A stretch of DNA of 64,000 nt from VBDM01 sp035651815. Its GTDB lineage: Bacteria > Pseudomonadota > Gammaproteobacteria > Burkholderiales > SG8-39. The notes under the pieces were generated by a model that worked only from the letters and a program-made list of their open reading frames with translations, made no database searches and was not told the DNA's origin. Of this stretch, positions 18,202 to 27,306 are shown piece by piece (position 1 is the first letter of the stretch; each line of letters begins with the position of its first letter). The position numbers and the translations under genes were made by a program. The stretch is taken from contig DASRFB010000089.1 of NCBI GenBank assembly GCA_035651815.1, positions 12,367 to 76,366 on the forward strand, given 5' to 3'.

Positions 18202-18393
18202 TCACTCGCCCGCGATCCCCAGCTCGCTCTTCACGTGCTCGAGCAACGGCCCGACCTTCGCGACCGCCGCGCGGATCTCCTCCGCCGGCTTGCCGAGAGT
18301 GGCGGACCAGAAGCCGAGCGCGCGCGGGTCGCGCACGTCGATGCGCGTCGGATCGGGCGGGACGTAATCCTTTGCCTGGGGCCGGACTGTCAT
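18202..18393 (-). CDS. Small DUF3606 protein
   Basis: 63 residues: TVRPQAKDYVPPDPTRIDVRD, then LGFWSATLGKPAEEIRAAVAKVG. This is the DUF3606 pattern, a short helical protein in which a 'D..ev.yWa..lg.s.eeL..AV..vG' core is typical. Function unknown; no signal peptide. Faces away from the DUF3750 gene across 62 bp. Confidence 0.8.
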   Translation of the reverse strand: MTVRPQAKDYVPPDPTRIDVRDPRALGFWSATLGKPAEEIRAAVAKVGPLLEHVKSELGIAGE

Positions 18394-18455
18394 GCCGGAT
18401 GGGACCGCCGCTTTCGCCGTGTGTTCTCGCGAATTCAGACCAGAGGTGATGGGCC

Positions 18456-19343
18456 ATGAGCAGGGTGAACAGGCTGTGGAGCAAATTGCGCATGGTCGGG
18501 TTGCTGCTGGCCGCGGCCGGGGCCGCGCTCGGACTGGCGCCGCGCGACTGGCGCAGCGCGAGCGCGTCGCCGGCGGGGCTCGCGCCCGATCCGGCCGCGA
18601 CCCCGGAAGCCGTGGTCCAGGTCTACGGCGCGCGGGTATCGGGCTGGCGCGGCATCTTCGGCGTGCACACGTGGATCGCGGTGAAGCCTTCCAACGCACC
18701 CGCGTTCACCGTATACGAGGTGGTCGGCTGGCGGCTGCGCTGGGCCGACTCGGTGGTCGCGATCGGCGGCCGCCGTCCGGACGGACCCTGGTACGGCGCG
18801 CGCGCCGAGCTGCTCGCCGACCTGCGCGGCGAGCAGGTGGACCGCCTGATCGCGCGCATCGATCGCCTGGCGCAGACCTATCCCTACGCGGGCCGCTACA
18901 CCGTGTGGCCCGGCCCGAACTCGAACACCTTCGTCGCCTGGATCACGAGGGCGGTCCCCGAGCTGCAGGTCGAGTTCCCGCCGACGGCTATCGGCAAGGA
19001 TTACCTGCCGCGCGCGGTGTGGGGTACCGCGCCGAGCGGGCGCGGTTTCCAGCTCTCGCTGTTCGGCCTGCTCGCGCTGACGGCGAGCCCGGTCGAGGGC
19101 TTCGAGGTCAACCTGTGCACGATGACGTTCGGGTTCAACCCGTTCACCAGCACGCTCAAGCTGCCGGTGTTCGGGCGCGTCGCCGTGCCGATGCCGTCGT
19201 TCTCGTGGCGCGCGCCGCGCCGTTCCCTGTCGCGGCCCGCGGTGCAGGTCGCGACCGTGGCGAGCGAGGCGAGCATCCACCCCTGGCCGACGTCGGAGCA
19301 GGCCGAAGCGCAGATCCGCGGGTCGTTGCGCCGCGCGGCCTGA
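18456..19343 (+). CDS. DUF3750 family protein
   Basis: 295 residues with an N-terminal membrane anchor or signal (MVGLLLAAAGAALGLA). The body has VYGARVSGWRGIFGVHTWIAVKP, the GRYTVWPGPNSNTF core and PPTAIGKDYL, all typical of DUF3750. The H-T-W, GPNSNTF and Asp/Tyr positions are strongly conserved in the family and hint at a papain-like or permuted NlpC-type hydrolase, which is inference only. ATG has GAGGTG upstream. Confidence 0.82.
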   Translation: MSRVNRLWSKLRMVGLLLAAAGAALGLAPRDWRSASASPAGLAPDPAATPEAVVQVYGARVSGWRGIFGVHTWIAVKPSNAPAFTVYEVVGWRLRWADSVVAIGGRRPDGPWYGARAELLADLRGEQVDRLIARIDRLAQTYPYAGRYTVWPGPNSNTFVAWITRAVPELQVEFPPTAIGKDYLPRAVWGTAPSGRGFQLSLFGLLALTASPVEGFEVNLCTMTFGFNPFTSTLKLPVFGRVAVPMPSFSWRAPRRSLSRPAVQVATVASEASIHPWPTSEQAEAQIRGSLRRAA

Positions 19344-19346
19344 GGC

Positions 19347-20093
19347 TCACGCGCTGGCCGCGGCGCGCCGCCGCGCCGACTCGAACAGGCACACGCCGCT
19401 CGCCACCGACACGTTCAGGCTCTCGACCGTCCCGCGCATCGGGATGCGGACCAGCAGGTCGCAGCGCTCGCGCGTGAGGCGGCGCATGCCCTCTCCTTCC
19501 GCGCCGAGCACCCAGGCGAGCGCCGCCGGAAGCTCCGCGTCGTAGAGCGTCGTCTCGGCGCGCTCGTCGGCGCCGACGATCCAGATGTTTCGCTCCTTCA
19601 GCTCGTCGAGCGTGCGCGCGAGGTTGGTCACCATGTAATACGGCACCGATTCGGCGGCGCCGCTCGCGACCCGGGAAACGGTCGCGTTGAGGCCCGCGGC
19701 GCGGTCCTTCGGCGCGATCACCGCGTGCGCGCCGGCGGCGTCGGCGACGCGCAGGCACGCGCCCAGGTTGTGCGGATCGGTGACGCCGTCGAGCACGAGC
19801 AGGAGCGGCGGCTCGGCGAGCGCGTCGAGCCGGTCCTCCAGGCCTTCCTTCGCGCTCGCCTCGCGCACGATCGCGACCACGCCCTGGTGCCGCCCGCCGC
19901 CGTAGAAGCCGTCGAGGCGCTTGGTCGGCACGCGCATCACCTCGAGCCCCGCGCGCTGGGCCGCCGACGCGAGGTCCCTCGCGCGCGCGTCCTTGCGGTC
20001 CTCGTCGAGATAGATCTCGGCCACCGACGACGGGGCCGAGCGCAGCCGCGCGATCACCGCGTGGAAGCCGAACAGCGCGCGCGTCGGCTTCAC
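19347..20093 (-). CDS. rlmB: 23S rRNA (guanosine(2251)-2'-O)-methyltransferase
   Basis: 248 residues, SPOUT methyltransferase of the TrmH/RlmB family. The N-terminal substrate-binding part (FGFHAVIARL, YLDEDRKD) is followed by motif 1 LDGVTDPHNLGACLR, motif 2 VLGAEGEGMR and motif 3 IPMRGTVESLNVSVASGVCLFE, which form the SAM-binding knot. Starts at GTG 20093, overlapping the rnr stop as GTGA, the standard rnr-rlmB pairing. Confidence 0.95.
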   Translation of the reverse strand: MKPTRALFGFHAVIARLRSAPSSVAEIYLDEDRKDARARDLASAAQRAGLEVMRVPTKRLDGFYGGGRHQGVVAIVREASAKEGLEDRLDALAEPPLLLVLDGVTDPHNLGACLRVADAAGAHAVIAPKDRAAGLNATVSRVASGAAESVPYYMVTNLARTLDELKERNIWIVGADERAETTLYDAELPAALAWVLGAEGEGMRRLTRERCDLLVRIPMRGTVESLNVSVASGVCLFESARRRAAASA

Positions 20094-22342
20094 GAACGCG
20101 CGTCCCGCGAGCGCGTGCGCAGGAAGCGCGTGCGCCGGCCGCCCGACGCGTCGTCGTCGTCGGCGAGCACGAAGTCGATGCGGCTGCGCTCGAGGTCGAC
20201 GCGCACGACCCGCACGCGCACGCGGTCGGCGAGCCGGTAGCGCTTGCGGGTGCGTTCGCCGAGGAGCTGGTGCTTCGCCGCGTCGAACTGGAAATAGTCC
20301 TGGCCGAGCTCCGAGATGTGCACCAGGCCTTCGACGTAGAAGTCGTCGAGCGCGACGAAGATGCCGAAGCCGGTCACGGCGCTCACCGAGCCGTCGAACT
20401 CCTCGCCGACCCGGTCCTTCATGTAATACGTCTTCAGCCACGCGGAGACCTCGCGCGTGGCGTCGTCGGCGCGCCGCTCGGTCTGCGAGCAATGCATCCC
20501 GAGCGCATCCCAGTCTCCCGGGCTGTAGCGCTGCTTCGCGAGCACGGCCTTGATCGCGCGGTGCACGAGCAGGTCCGGGTAGCGGCGGATCGGCGAGGTG
20601 AAGTGCGTGTAGTGCTCGTAGGCGAGGCCGAAGTGCCCGACGTTCTGCGGGCTGTAGACGGCCTGCTGCAGCGAGCGCAGCAGCACAGTCTGCAGCAGCT
20701 GCACGTCCGGGCGGCCGCGCACGCTGTCGAGCAGCTTGGCGTAGTCCTTGGCCTTCGGCTTGTCCCCGCCCTGCAGGTGCAGGCCGAACTCGCGCAGGAA
20801 CTCGCGCAGCGCCTCGAGCTTCTCCTCGGTCGGACCCTCGTGCACGCGGTACAGCGCCGGGTGCTTGCGGCTCGACAGGAAGTCCGACGCGCAAACGTTC
20901 GCCGCGAGCATGCACTCCTCGATCACGCGGTGCGCGTCGTTGCGCTCCACGCGGTCGATGCGCTTGAGGCGCCCTTCGTCGTCGAACACGAACTCGGTCT
21001 CGACGGTCTCGAAGTCGATCGCGCCGCGGCGCGCGCGAGCGCGCAGCAGCGACTGGAACAGGCGGTACAGCAGCTGCAGGCGCGGGACGAGGTCGCCGAG
21101 GTCGCGCGCGACGGCGCTCTTCGGGTCGGCGATCACGCCGGCGACCTTCGTGTACGTGAGGCGCGCGCGCGAGCGCATCACCGCGGGGTAGAACCGGTAC
21201 TTGCCGATGTCGCCGTCGGCGGAGATCTCCATGTCGCACGCCATGCACAGGCGATCGACGTCCGGGTTGAGCGAGCACAGTCCGTTCGACAGGCGCTCGG
21301 GCAGCATCGGGATCACGCGGCGCGGGAAGTACACCGAGTTCCCGCGCTCGCGCGCCTCGAGGTCGAGCGCGTCGCCGTGCCGCACGTAGTGGCTCACGTC
21401 GGCGATCGCGACGATCAGCCGGAAGCCGGTCCGCCCGCCTTTCGCGCCGGCGCCGCCGAGCGGCTCGCAGTAGACCGCGTCGTCGAAATCCTTCGCGCTC
21501 TCGCCGTCGATCGTGACCAGCGCCAGGCCGCGCAGGTCCTCGCGGCCGGCGTGGTCCTGGGGCGCGGGCACGACCGGGAAGCCGGCCGCGAGCGACTTCG
21601 CGCGCTCGGAGAACTCGAACGGCAGGTCGTGCTTGCGCAGCGCGATCTCGATCTCGATCCCGGGGTCGGTCGCGTTTCCGAGGACTTCGACCACGCGCCC
21701 CATCGGCCGCGCGTGCGCGTCGGGCTGCGCGGTGAGCTGCACCACCACGACCTCGCCGGGCTTCGCGCCGCCCGCGTCCTCGGGGGCGACGAAGACGTCC
21801 TGGCTGATGCGCCGGTCCGAGGCCTCGACGTAGAGGAAGTTTCGATCCTGCCGCAACCGGCCCACGAGCTTCGCGTTGGCGCGCTCGATCACCTCGACGA
21901 TGACCGCCTCGCGGCGCCCGCGCCGGTCCTCGCCCGCCTCGCGCACCATGACGCGGTCGCGGTGCAGGACCTTGCGCATCTCTCGCGGATCGAGATGGAG
22001 GTCGGGACCGCCGTCGTCGGGGACCACGAACCCGTAACCGTCGGGATGCCCTTCGACGCGGCCCGCGATCAGGTCGATCTTCTCGGCGGCGAGCAGGGCG
22101 CCCTTGCGGTTGCGCAGCAGCTGCCCCTCGCGCTCCATCGCGGCGATGCGGCGCTCGAACGGCTCGCGCTCGTGCGACGCGATGCCGACGCGGCGCGCGA
22201 GCTCGTCCTCGGTGAGCGGCCCGTCGTGCGCGAGCGTGTCGAGGATGAACTCGCGGCTCGCGATCGGCGACTCGTAGCGCTCCGCTTCACGCGCGCGATG
22301 CGGGTCTTTGCGCGCGGAACGCGGGGGTTTTTTCGTTGACAA
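20090..22342 (-). CDS. rnr: Ribonuclease R
   Basis: 750 residues. A 3'-5' exoribonuclease for structured RNA. An N-terminal helix-turn-helix domain (TLAHDGPLTEDELARRVGI) comes first, then cold-shock domains, the RNB catalytic domain with the acidic cluster TIDGESAKDFDDAVYCE, and a C-terminal S1 domain (GEEFDGSVSAVTGFGIFVAL). A Lys/Arg-rich head and tail are present. The ATG at 22342 lies within the opposite-strand promoter of tRNA-Leu. Confidence 0.96.
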   Translation of the reverse strand: MSTKKPPRSARKDPHRAREAERYESPIASREFILDTLAHDGPLTEDELARRVGIASHEREPFERRIAAMEREGQLLRNRKGALLAAEKIDLIAGRVEGHPDGYGFVVPDDGGPDLHLDPREMRKVLHRDRVMVREAGEDRRGRREAVIVEVIERANAKLVGRLRQDRNFLYVEASDRRISQDVFVAPEDAGGAKPGEVVVVQLTAQPDAHARPMGRVVEVLGNATDPGIEIEIALRKHDLPFEFSERAKSLAAGFPVVPAPQDHAGREDLRGLALVTIDGESAKDFDDAVYCEPLGGAGAKGGRTGFRLIVAIADVSHYVRHGDALDLEARERGNSVYFPRRVIPMLPERLSNGLCSLNPDVDRLCMACDMEISADGDIGKYRFYPAVMRSRARLTYTKVAGVIADPKSAVARDLGDLVPRLQLLYRLFQSLLRARARRGAIDFETVETEFVFDDEGRLKRIDRVERNDAHRVIEECMLAANVCASDFLSSRKHPALYRVHEGPTEEKLEALREFLREFGLHLQGGDKPKAKDYAKLLDSVRGRPDVQLLQTVLLRSLQQAVYSPQNVGHFGLAYEHYTHFTSPIRRYPDLLVHRAIKAVLAKQRYSPGDWDALGMHCSQTERRADDATREVSAWLKTYYMKDRVGEEFDGSVSAVTGFGIFVALDDFYVEGLVHISELGQDYFQFDAAKHQLLGERTRKRYRLADRVRVRVVRVDLERSRIDFVLADDDDASGGRRTRFLRTRSRDARS

Positions 22343-22363
22343 TTCCTTGGGTTCCTATAGAAT
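22336..22363 (+). promoter_or_regulatory. Predicted strong promoter of tRNA-Leu
   Basis: TTGACA (22336-22341), 16-bp spacer, TAGAAT (22358-22363), a near-consensus sigma70 promoter. Transcription would start near 22370, 35 nt before the tRNA. It overlaps the first codons of rnr on the other strand. Confidence 0.75.
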
Positions 22364-22404
22364 CGCGCGCTCGGGCTGAAGACCGGAATCGGCGCGGCCC
22401 CAGC

Positions 22405-22461
<57 letters not shown>

Positions 22462-22491
<30 letters not shown>

Positions 22492-23358
22492 CGCTCTTCC
22501 GGTGAGATATTATCCCAACGCATCCGGCTCGCGCTCGCGGCACTCGCGGCGTCCTGCCTGATCTGCGGCCCGGCGCGGGCGCAGGAGAAGAAGCCGCTCT
22601 GGGAGCTCGGTCTCGGGGTCGCCGCGATCGACTTCCCCCACTACCGCGGTTCCGACCAGCGCAAGACCTGGCTGCTGCCCTTCCCGTTCGTCGTCTACCG
22701 CGGCGACCTGCTGAAGGCGGACGAGCGCGGCCGCATGCGCGGCCTGTTCTTCCGCAGCGAGAACGTCGAGCTCGACTTCAGCGCGAACGGAACCGTGCCG
22801 GTGAAGAGCTCCGAGAACCAGGCGCGCAGCGGCATGCCCGACCTCGACGCGACGTTCGAGCTGGGACCCTCGCTCAACTTCTTCCTGCTGCGCTCGCGCG
22901 ACCGGAAGACGAAGCTCGACCTGCGTCTGCCGGTGCGCGGCGTCGTCGCCACCGACCTGCACCACACGAACAGCGCCGGCTGGGTGTTCCAGCCGAACGT
23001 CAACGTCGATGTGAACGACGCGCTCGGCCATCCGGGGTGGAGCTTCGGCGTGCAGGCGGGCGTGGTCTACGGGAATCGCCGCTACCACGAGTACTTCTAC
23101 TCGGTCGCGCCGGAGCTCGCGACGGCGACGCGCCAGGCCTTCGACGCGCCGGGCGGATACGGCGGCGCGACCTTCATCACGGCGCTCAGCAAGCGCTTCC
23201 CGCGCTTCTGGGCGGGCGGCTACGTGAAGATGGATTATCTCCGCGGCGCCGCGTTCGAGGACAGCCCGCTCGTGCGCAGGAAGGAGAACTGGACCGCCGG
23301 CTTCGCAATCGCGTGGGTCCTGCGCGAGTCGGGCACGCTCGTGGTCGACCGCGAGTGA
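22462..23358 (+). CDS. MipA/OmpV-family outer-membrane protein, start unclear
   Basis: The coding part is clear: a signal peptide (RLALAALAASCLICGPARA) then a beta-barrel of about 255 residues with WELGLGVAAIDFPHYRGSDQ, GRMRGLFFRSENVEL and a C-terminal strand, all MipA/OmpV hallmarks. MipA proteins scaffold murein enzymes or serve as barrels in stress responses. No ATG, GTG or TTG exists in frame between the tRNA end and the signal peptide. The nearest standard start is GTG 22462, inside the tRNA; an unusual start such as ATA 22507 or ATC 22522 is an alternative. It has no visible promoter of its own and probably reads through from the tRNA promoter. Confidence 0.78.
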
Positions 23359-23364
23359 GGCGTC

Positions 23365-24084
23365 TCAGGCCATCCCGCCGTTGATCGAGATCGTCTGGCC
23401 GGTGATATAGCCGGCCGCGTCCGAGCACAGGAAGGCGACCAGCGCCGCGACTTCGTCGGGCGTGCCGGTCCGCTTCAGCGGCACCAGGCTCTCCACGACG
23501 CCGGCCGGGACGCTCTCGCGCGTCATCGGCGACTCGATGATCCCGGGCGCGACCACGTTGACGGTGACGCCGCGGCTCGCGATCTCGAGCGCGAGCGACT
23601 TCGAGGCGCCGTGCAGGCCCGCCTTCGCGGCGGCGTAGTTGGCCTGGCCGCGGTTGCCGAGGATCGCCGACACCGAAGACATGCTGACGATCCTGCCCCA
23701 GCGCGTGCGCATCATCGGCAGCAGCAGCGGCCGCGTGACGTTGAAGAAGCCGTTCAGCGAAACGCCGATCACGCGTTCCCACTGCTCGGGGCGCATGCCC
23801 GGCATGACGGCATCGTCGTTCACCCCCGCGTTGTTGACGAGCACCTGGATCGGTCCGTCCTCGAGCAGCTTCTCGAGCGCGGCCTCCGAAGCGGCGCGGT
23901 CGGCGACGTCGAACCGGACGGCGGCCGCGGACGCGCCCGCGTCGCGGATCTCGCGCGCGACGCGCTCGGCGCGATCCAGACCGGTGTTCGCGTGCACCAC
24001 GACGTGAAAGCCGAGCGCGCCCAGGCGCCGGCATATCGCGGCGCCCAGCGCGCCGCTGCCCCCGGTCACCAGCGCGCGTCTCAC
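23365..24084 (-). CDS. 3-ketoacyl-ACP reductase (ApeQ/FabG-like)
   Basis: 239 residues, short-chain dehydrogenase. Nucleotide-binding TGGSGALGAAICRRL at the N-terminus, NNAGVN, catalytic Ser in SMSSVSAILG and YAAAKAG (Tyr/Lys) are all present. It reduces 3-ketoacyl-ACP with NADPH. GTG start overlaps the stop of the dehydratase gene. Last gene of the polyene-type operon, where it would serve as the ketoreductase (ApeQ position). Converges with the MipA gene, 6 bp apart. Confidence 0.9.
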   Translation of the reverse strand: MRRALVTGGSGALGAAICRRLGALGFHVVVHANTGLDRAERVAREIRDAGASAAAVRFDVADRAASEAALEKLLEDGPIQVLVNNAGVNDDAVMPGMRPEQWERVIGVSLNGFFNVTRPLLLPMMRTRWGRIVSMSSVSAILGNRGQANYAAAKAGLHGASKSLALEIASRGVTVNVVAPGIIESPMTRESVPAGVVESLVPLKRTGTPDEVAALVAFLCSDAAGYITGQTISINGGMA

Positions 24085-24524
24085 GGCGCCGGTCTCTCCG
24101 CGTCGAGGCTCACGGTCGCGCGGCCGCTGAGGAGCGTCAGCCCGCCCGCGCGCAGCGTGAAGCGGTAGACCACGTGCGCCTCGTCGCCCATGATGCGCTC
24201 GGCCTCGATGATCAGATCCTGCTGCAGGTCGTCGAGCCGGTCCCTGCGGCACACGACGTCGCGCAGGCTCGCGAGGTAGCCGGCGCGCGGGCGCCCGTTC
24301 GCGCCGCCCGCGAGCCCGCCGTGCGTGGCCATCGCCTGCGCCGCGTACTCGATGCCGCACAGCGCCGAGAGCCGGCCGGCGAAGCGCATCGGGTTGTCGG
24401 CGTCGCGGTGCGAGCGGCTGAAGCAGCGGATGCGGTTCTCGTCCCAGTGCACCACGCCGTCGAGCAGGCACATCGCTCCCGCGTGCGGGATCATGCGCGC
24501 GATGTCGGCGCGCGTCAGCTGCAC
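24081..24524 (-). CDS. Hot-dog 3-hydroxyacyl-ACP dehydratase (ApeP-like)
   Basis: 147 residues. The segment MIPHAGAMCLLDGVVHWDENRIRC and the long-helix region LSALCGIEYAAQAMATHG are typical of ApeP/FabZ-like dehydratases, in which a His (here in IPHAG) and an acidic residue on the helix act. It dehydrates 3-hydroxyacyl-ACP to build the conjugated chain. The inferred GTG start overlaps the chain-length-factor gene by 10 bp and the stop overlaps the ketoreductase gene. Confidence 0.85.
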   Translation of the reverse strand: MQLTRADIARMIPHAGAMCLLDGVVHWDENRIRCFSRSHRDADNPMRFAGRLSALCGIEYAAQAMATHGGLAGGANGRPRAGYLASLRDVVCRRDRLDDLQQDLIIEAERIMGDEAHVVYRFTLRAGGLTLLSGRATVSLDAERPAP

Positions 24525-25318
24525 GGTTCCACGGCGACGCGCAGCCGGCCGCCGTCCAGGTAGTCGAGCACGACCGTCGCTTCGGCGCCGCGCGCGAGCG
24601 CGGCGAGCAGCGGCAGGCCGCGTGCGGCGGGGATGGTGAGGCGTGCGCGCTCGAGCTCCGCGTCGGACATCGCGGTGGGCGACGCCGGCTCGGCCTCGAG
24701 CGCGACCTCGATGGCCGCGGCCGCGCGGTGCGTGCGCTCGGGCGCGAGCACGAGCGCCGCCGCGAACACGCCGCCGATCGGGCGCGCGCGGTGCAGCGGC
24801 TCGGGGTACGGCTGATCGTACGCGAGCAGCGCGACCGGCACGCCGTCGACCGCGACCTGCGCCATCGCCTCGAGCAGCCCGGCGCCGAAGCTCGCGTCGT
24901 ACGCGCACAGGCTGGTCGACGCTTCGCGCGAGCGCGTCGCGATCCCCCAGTAGCCCGCGGCCGCGTTGTGCACCGAATTATGGAACCGCGTCGGAGAAAC
25001 CTCGCGCTCGGGGCTCGCGAGCGATTCGCACATGTCGTGCAGGTTCTGTCCGTCGCCGCACGACGCCGTGAACACCGTGGGCGTCGTCGCGGCGTCGCGG
25101 CCGGCGTTGAGGAACGCCTCGCGCCCGACGGCGAGCGCGAGCTTGACCGGCAGGCCCGTGCGCCGGCGCTCCGCCGGCGGCAGCAGCTCGCTCGGCGGCA
25201 CGACGGCCGCCCCGGGGCGATACGGCGCCGTCCCCGCGAGGACCGCGCGGCTCGCTTCCCAGCCCGGCAACCCGGGACCGAGGACCGCGATTCCTTCGAC
25301 GTATGCGCGCATCGCCAT
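24515..25318 (-). CDS. Ketosynthase-like chain length factor (ApeC-like)
   Basis: 267 residues, about two thirds of a ketosynthase. It keeps N-terminal thiolase-fold segments (GLPVKLALAVGREAFLNAG, VFTASCGDGQNLHDMCESL) but has no His-containing HGT or GATGH motifs, so it should be catalytically inert. In aryl-polyene systems such a partner pairs with the active ketosynthase and sets chain length. Immediately follows the ketosynthase gene (3-nt gap), which supports the heterodimer. Confidence 0.85.
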   Translation of the reverse strand: MAMRAYVEGIAVLGPGLPGWEASRAVLAGTAPYRPGAAVVPPSELLPPAERRRTGLPVKLALAVGREAFLNAGRDAATTPTVFTASCGDGQNLHDMCESLASPEREVSPTRFHNSVHNAAAGYWGIATRSREASTSLCAYDASFGAGLLEAMAQVAVDGVPVALLAYDQPYPEPLHRARPIGGVFAAALVLAPERTHRAAAAIEVALEAEPASPTAMSDAELERARLTIPAARGLPLLAALARGAEATVVLDYLDGGRLRVAVEPCS

Positions 25319-25321
25319 GGC

Positions 25322-26512
25322 TCAGGGCGTCCCGAGGACGAGGCTGCAGTTGCTGCCGCCGAAGCCGAAGGAATTGGAGAGGACGCGCCGCACCGGCGCG
25401 CTCCGCGTCTCGAGCAGGTAGCCGGTCTTGAGCGACGCATCGACCTTGCGCGTCCCCGGGCTTCCCGGCATGAAACCGCCCTGGATCGCGAGAATGGAGA
25501 CGATCGCCTCGGTGATGCCGGCCGCGCCGAGCAGGTGCCCGGTCGCTCCCTTGGTCGAGCTGCACGGCGTGCGCGCGCCGAACAGGTCGTGGACCGCGCG
25601 GTCCTCGGACGCGTCGTTCGTGCGCGTCGCCGTCCCGTGCAGGTTGATGTAGTCGACGTCCGACGCCGCGAGCCCCGCGCTCGCGAGCGCGCGCTCCATG
25701 GCCGTGCGCGCGCCCAGGCCCTCGGGGTGCGGTGTCGACATGTGGTAGGCGTCCGAGCTCTCGCCGACGCCGAGCAGCAGTGCCTCCGCCCGCGCCGGAC
25801 GCGCGTCCGGCTTTTCAACGATCGCGAAGCCTGCGCCTTCGCCGATCGAGATGCCGTCGCGCTCGGCGTCGAACGGACGGCACGGCGCGCGCGAGGTCAG
25901 CTCGAGCGAGTGGAACCCGTGGAGCGTCGTGAGACACAGCGAGTCCACGCCGCCGACGACCGCCGCGTCGCACACGCCTGCCGCGATCATGCGCGCCGCG
26001 TTGCCGAAGGCCTTGGCCGAGGAGGAGCACGCCGAGGAGATCACGACGGCGGGACCGCGCAGCCCGAGGTAGCGGCGCACGAAATCGGCCACCGAGCCCG
26101 TGTTCTGCGTCTCGCGGTAGCGGTAGTCCGCGGGCAGCGCCCCGCTCGTGGGGTCGCGACGGCGATAGGCGAGCTCGGTCTCGAGCACGCCGGACGTGCT
26201 GGTGCCGACGAAGACGCCGACGCGGTGCGCGCCGTACTTCTCGCGCAGCGCCGCGGCCGCGCGCGCGAAGCCGCCGGACTCGAGGCCGAGCTGCGCGAGG
26301 CGGTTGTTGCGGCAATCGTAGGCCGCGAGATCCGCGCGCACGCGCAGCTCGTCGAGCGCCACCACGCGGCCGATGCTCGTCTCCAGGCGCACGGTCTCGA
26401 AATCGCAGGGCGCGAGGCCGGAGCGCATCGAGCGCAGCGCCTGCGCGACCGCGTCGCGGTCCGCGCCGAGCGAGTTGACGACGGAGAATTCGCTGATGAC
26501 CAGGGGCCGCAA
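25322..26512 (-). CDS. Beta-ketoacyl-ACP synthase (type II PKS ketosynthase)
   Basis: 396 residues with a complete catalytic set: Cys162 in SSACSSSAK, His292 in NLHGTATRTND, Lys321 and His326 in STKGATGHLLGAAG, and the C-terminal SNSFGFGGSN. It carries out decarboxylative condensation with malonyl-ACP. Start inferred as TTG at 26512, since no ATG or GTG fits; a 71-bp gap separates it from the methyltransferase gene. It is the only full ketosynthase in the operon, whereas reference aryl-polyene clusters have two (ApeO and ApeR). Confidence 0.9.
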   Translation of the reverse strand: MRPLVISEFSVVNSLGADRDAVAQALRSMRSGLAPCDFETVRLETSIGRVVALDELRVRADLAAYDCRNNRLAQLGLESGGFARAAAALREKYGAHRVGVFVGTSTSGVLETELAYRRRDPTSGALPADYRYRETQNTGSVADFVRRYLGLRGPAVVISSACSSSAKAFGNAARMIAAGVCDAAVVGGVDSLCLTTLHGFHSLELTSRAPCRPFDAERDGISIGEGAGFAIVEKPDARPARAEALLLGVGESSDAYHMSTPHPEGLGARTAMERALASAGLAASDVDYINLHGTATRTNDASEDRAVHDLFGARTPCSSTKGATGHLLGAAGITEAIVSILAIQGGFMPGSPGTRKVDASLKTGYLLETRSAPVRRVLSNSFGFGGSNCSLVLGTP

Positions 26513-26583
26513 GAGGATCGCCCGTCGGTTGATCTATCCGGCGCCGGGCGCCGGCGCCGCTTCGAGTTTATCAAAAAGAGCGC

Positions 26584-27306
26584 TCAACGACGCCTCGCGA
26601 AGAACAGCACGTTCGCGAACGGCGTATCGCCGTTCATGGGCTGCGCCGTGACGGTCATCCCGCGCCGCTCGAGCAGGTTCCGCCACTGCGCGGCATCGCG
26701 GTACCACAGCTTCGGCGCGAGCCGCCCGTGCCACAGCTGCGCGACGATCTCCGCGCCGCGCTGCAGCCCGTGCGCAAGGCCGCCGCCCGAATTCGACTCG
26801 CGCAGGATCAGCACCCCGCCCGGCCGCAGGGCGTGCGCGACCGCGTCGAGCACCCGCTCCTGATCGGCGTAGCGCACGTGATACAGGACGTCGAGGATGA
26901 CGACGGCGTCGGCGCTCGGCAGCGCCAGGCCGCGGATGTCGCGGCATTCGAGCGCCGCCACCCCGTCGAGCGCGACGCTGCCCGCGCGTATCGAGCGGCG
27001 GCGCAGGTCGTAGCCGCGCATCGCGAGCCGCGCGGGAGGCGCGGGCCACTGCGCCGGCCACTCGCCGCGCGCGTACCGCTCCTTCGCGGCGGCGAGCAGC
27101 GAGAGCAGGATGCCCTGCCCGCAGCCGAGGTCGAGCAGCGTGCCCGAGTCGGGAAGCGCGCCGCTGCGCAGCAGCGCGAAGTACACCGGATCCCAGCGGA
27201 ACTTCCCGCGCGCGTAGTGCCACGCCGCCCGCCCGGCGCGCAGGAACGGCCGGCTCGCCTCGTCGCGCAGCAGGCTAAGCGTCGCGTCCATCGTCGCCGC
27301 GTCCAT
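26584..27306 (-). CDS. Class I SAM-dependent methyltransferase
   Basis: 240 residues. SAM site LLDLGCGQGILLSLLAAA near residue 57, then YDLRRRSI, ADAVVILDVLYHV and LRPGGVLILRESNSGGG, the usual motifs I-IV. In the aryl-polyene plan this is the ApeD-type gene that could methylate the aryl head group (O- or C-), but the position cannot be deduced. Starts inside the 3' end of the deacetylase gene (32-bp overlap). Confidence 0.87.
   Translation of the reverse strand: MDAATMDATLSLLRDEASRPFLRAGRAAWHYARGKFRWDPVYFALLRSGALPDSGTLLDLGCGQGILLSLLAAAKERYARGEWPAQWPAPPARLAMRGYDLRRRSIRAGSVALDGVAALECRDIRGLALPSADAVVILDVLYHVRYADQERVLDAVAHALRPGGVLILRESNSGGGLAHGLQRGAEIVAQLWHGRLAPKLWYRDAAQWRNLLERRGMTVTAQPMNGDTPFANVLFFARRR

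Noticed and set aside
20270..22339. Long plus-strand open frame opposite rnr
   Set aside because: Antisense shadow of a GC-rich gene; composition is low-complexity and RNase R on the other strand is complete.
24728..26863. Long plus-strand open frame across the ketosynthase genes
   Set aside because: Antisense to well-supported genes with intact catalytic motifs; no recognisable domain.
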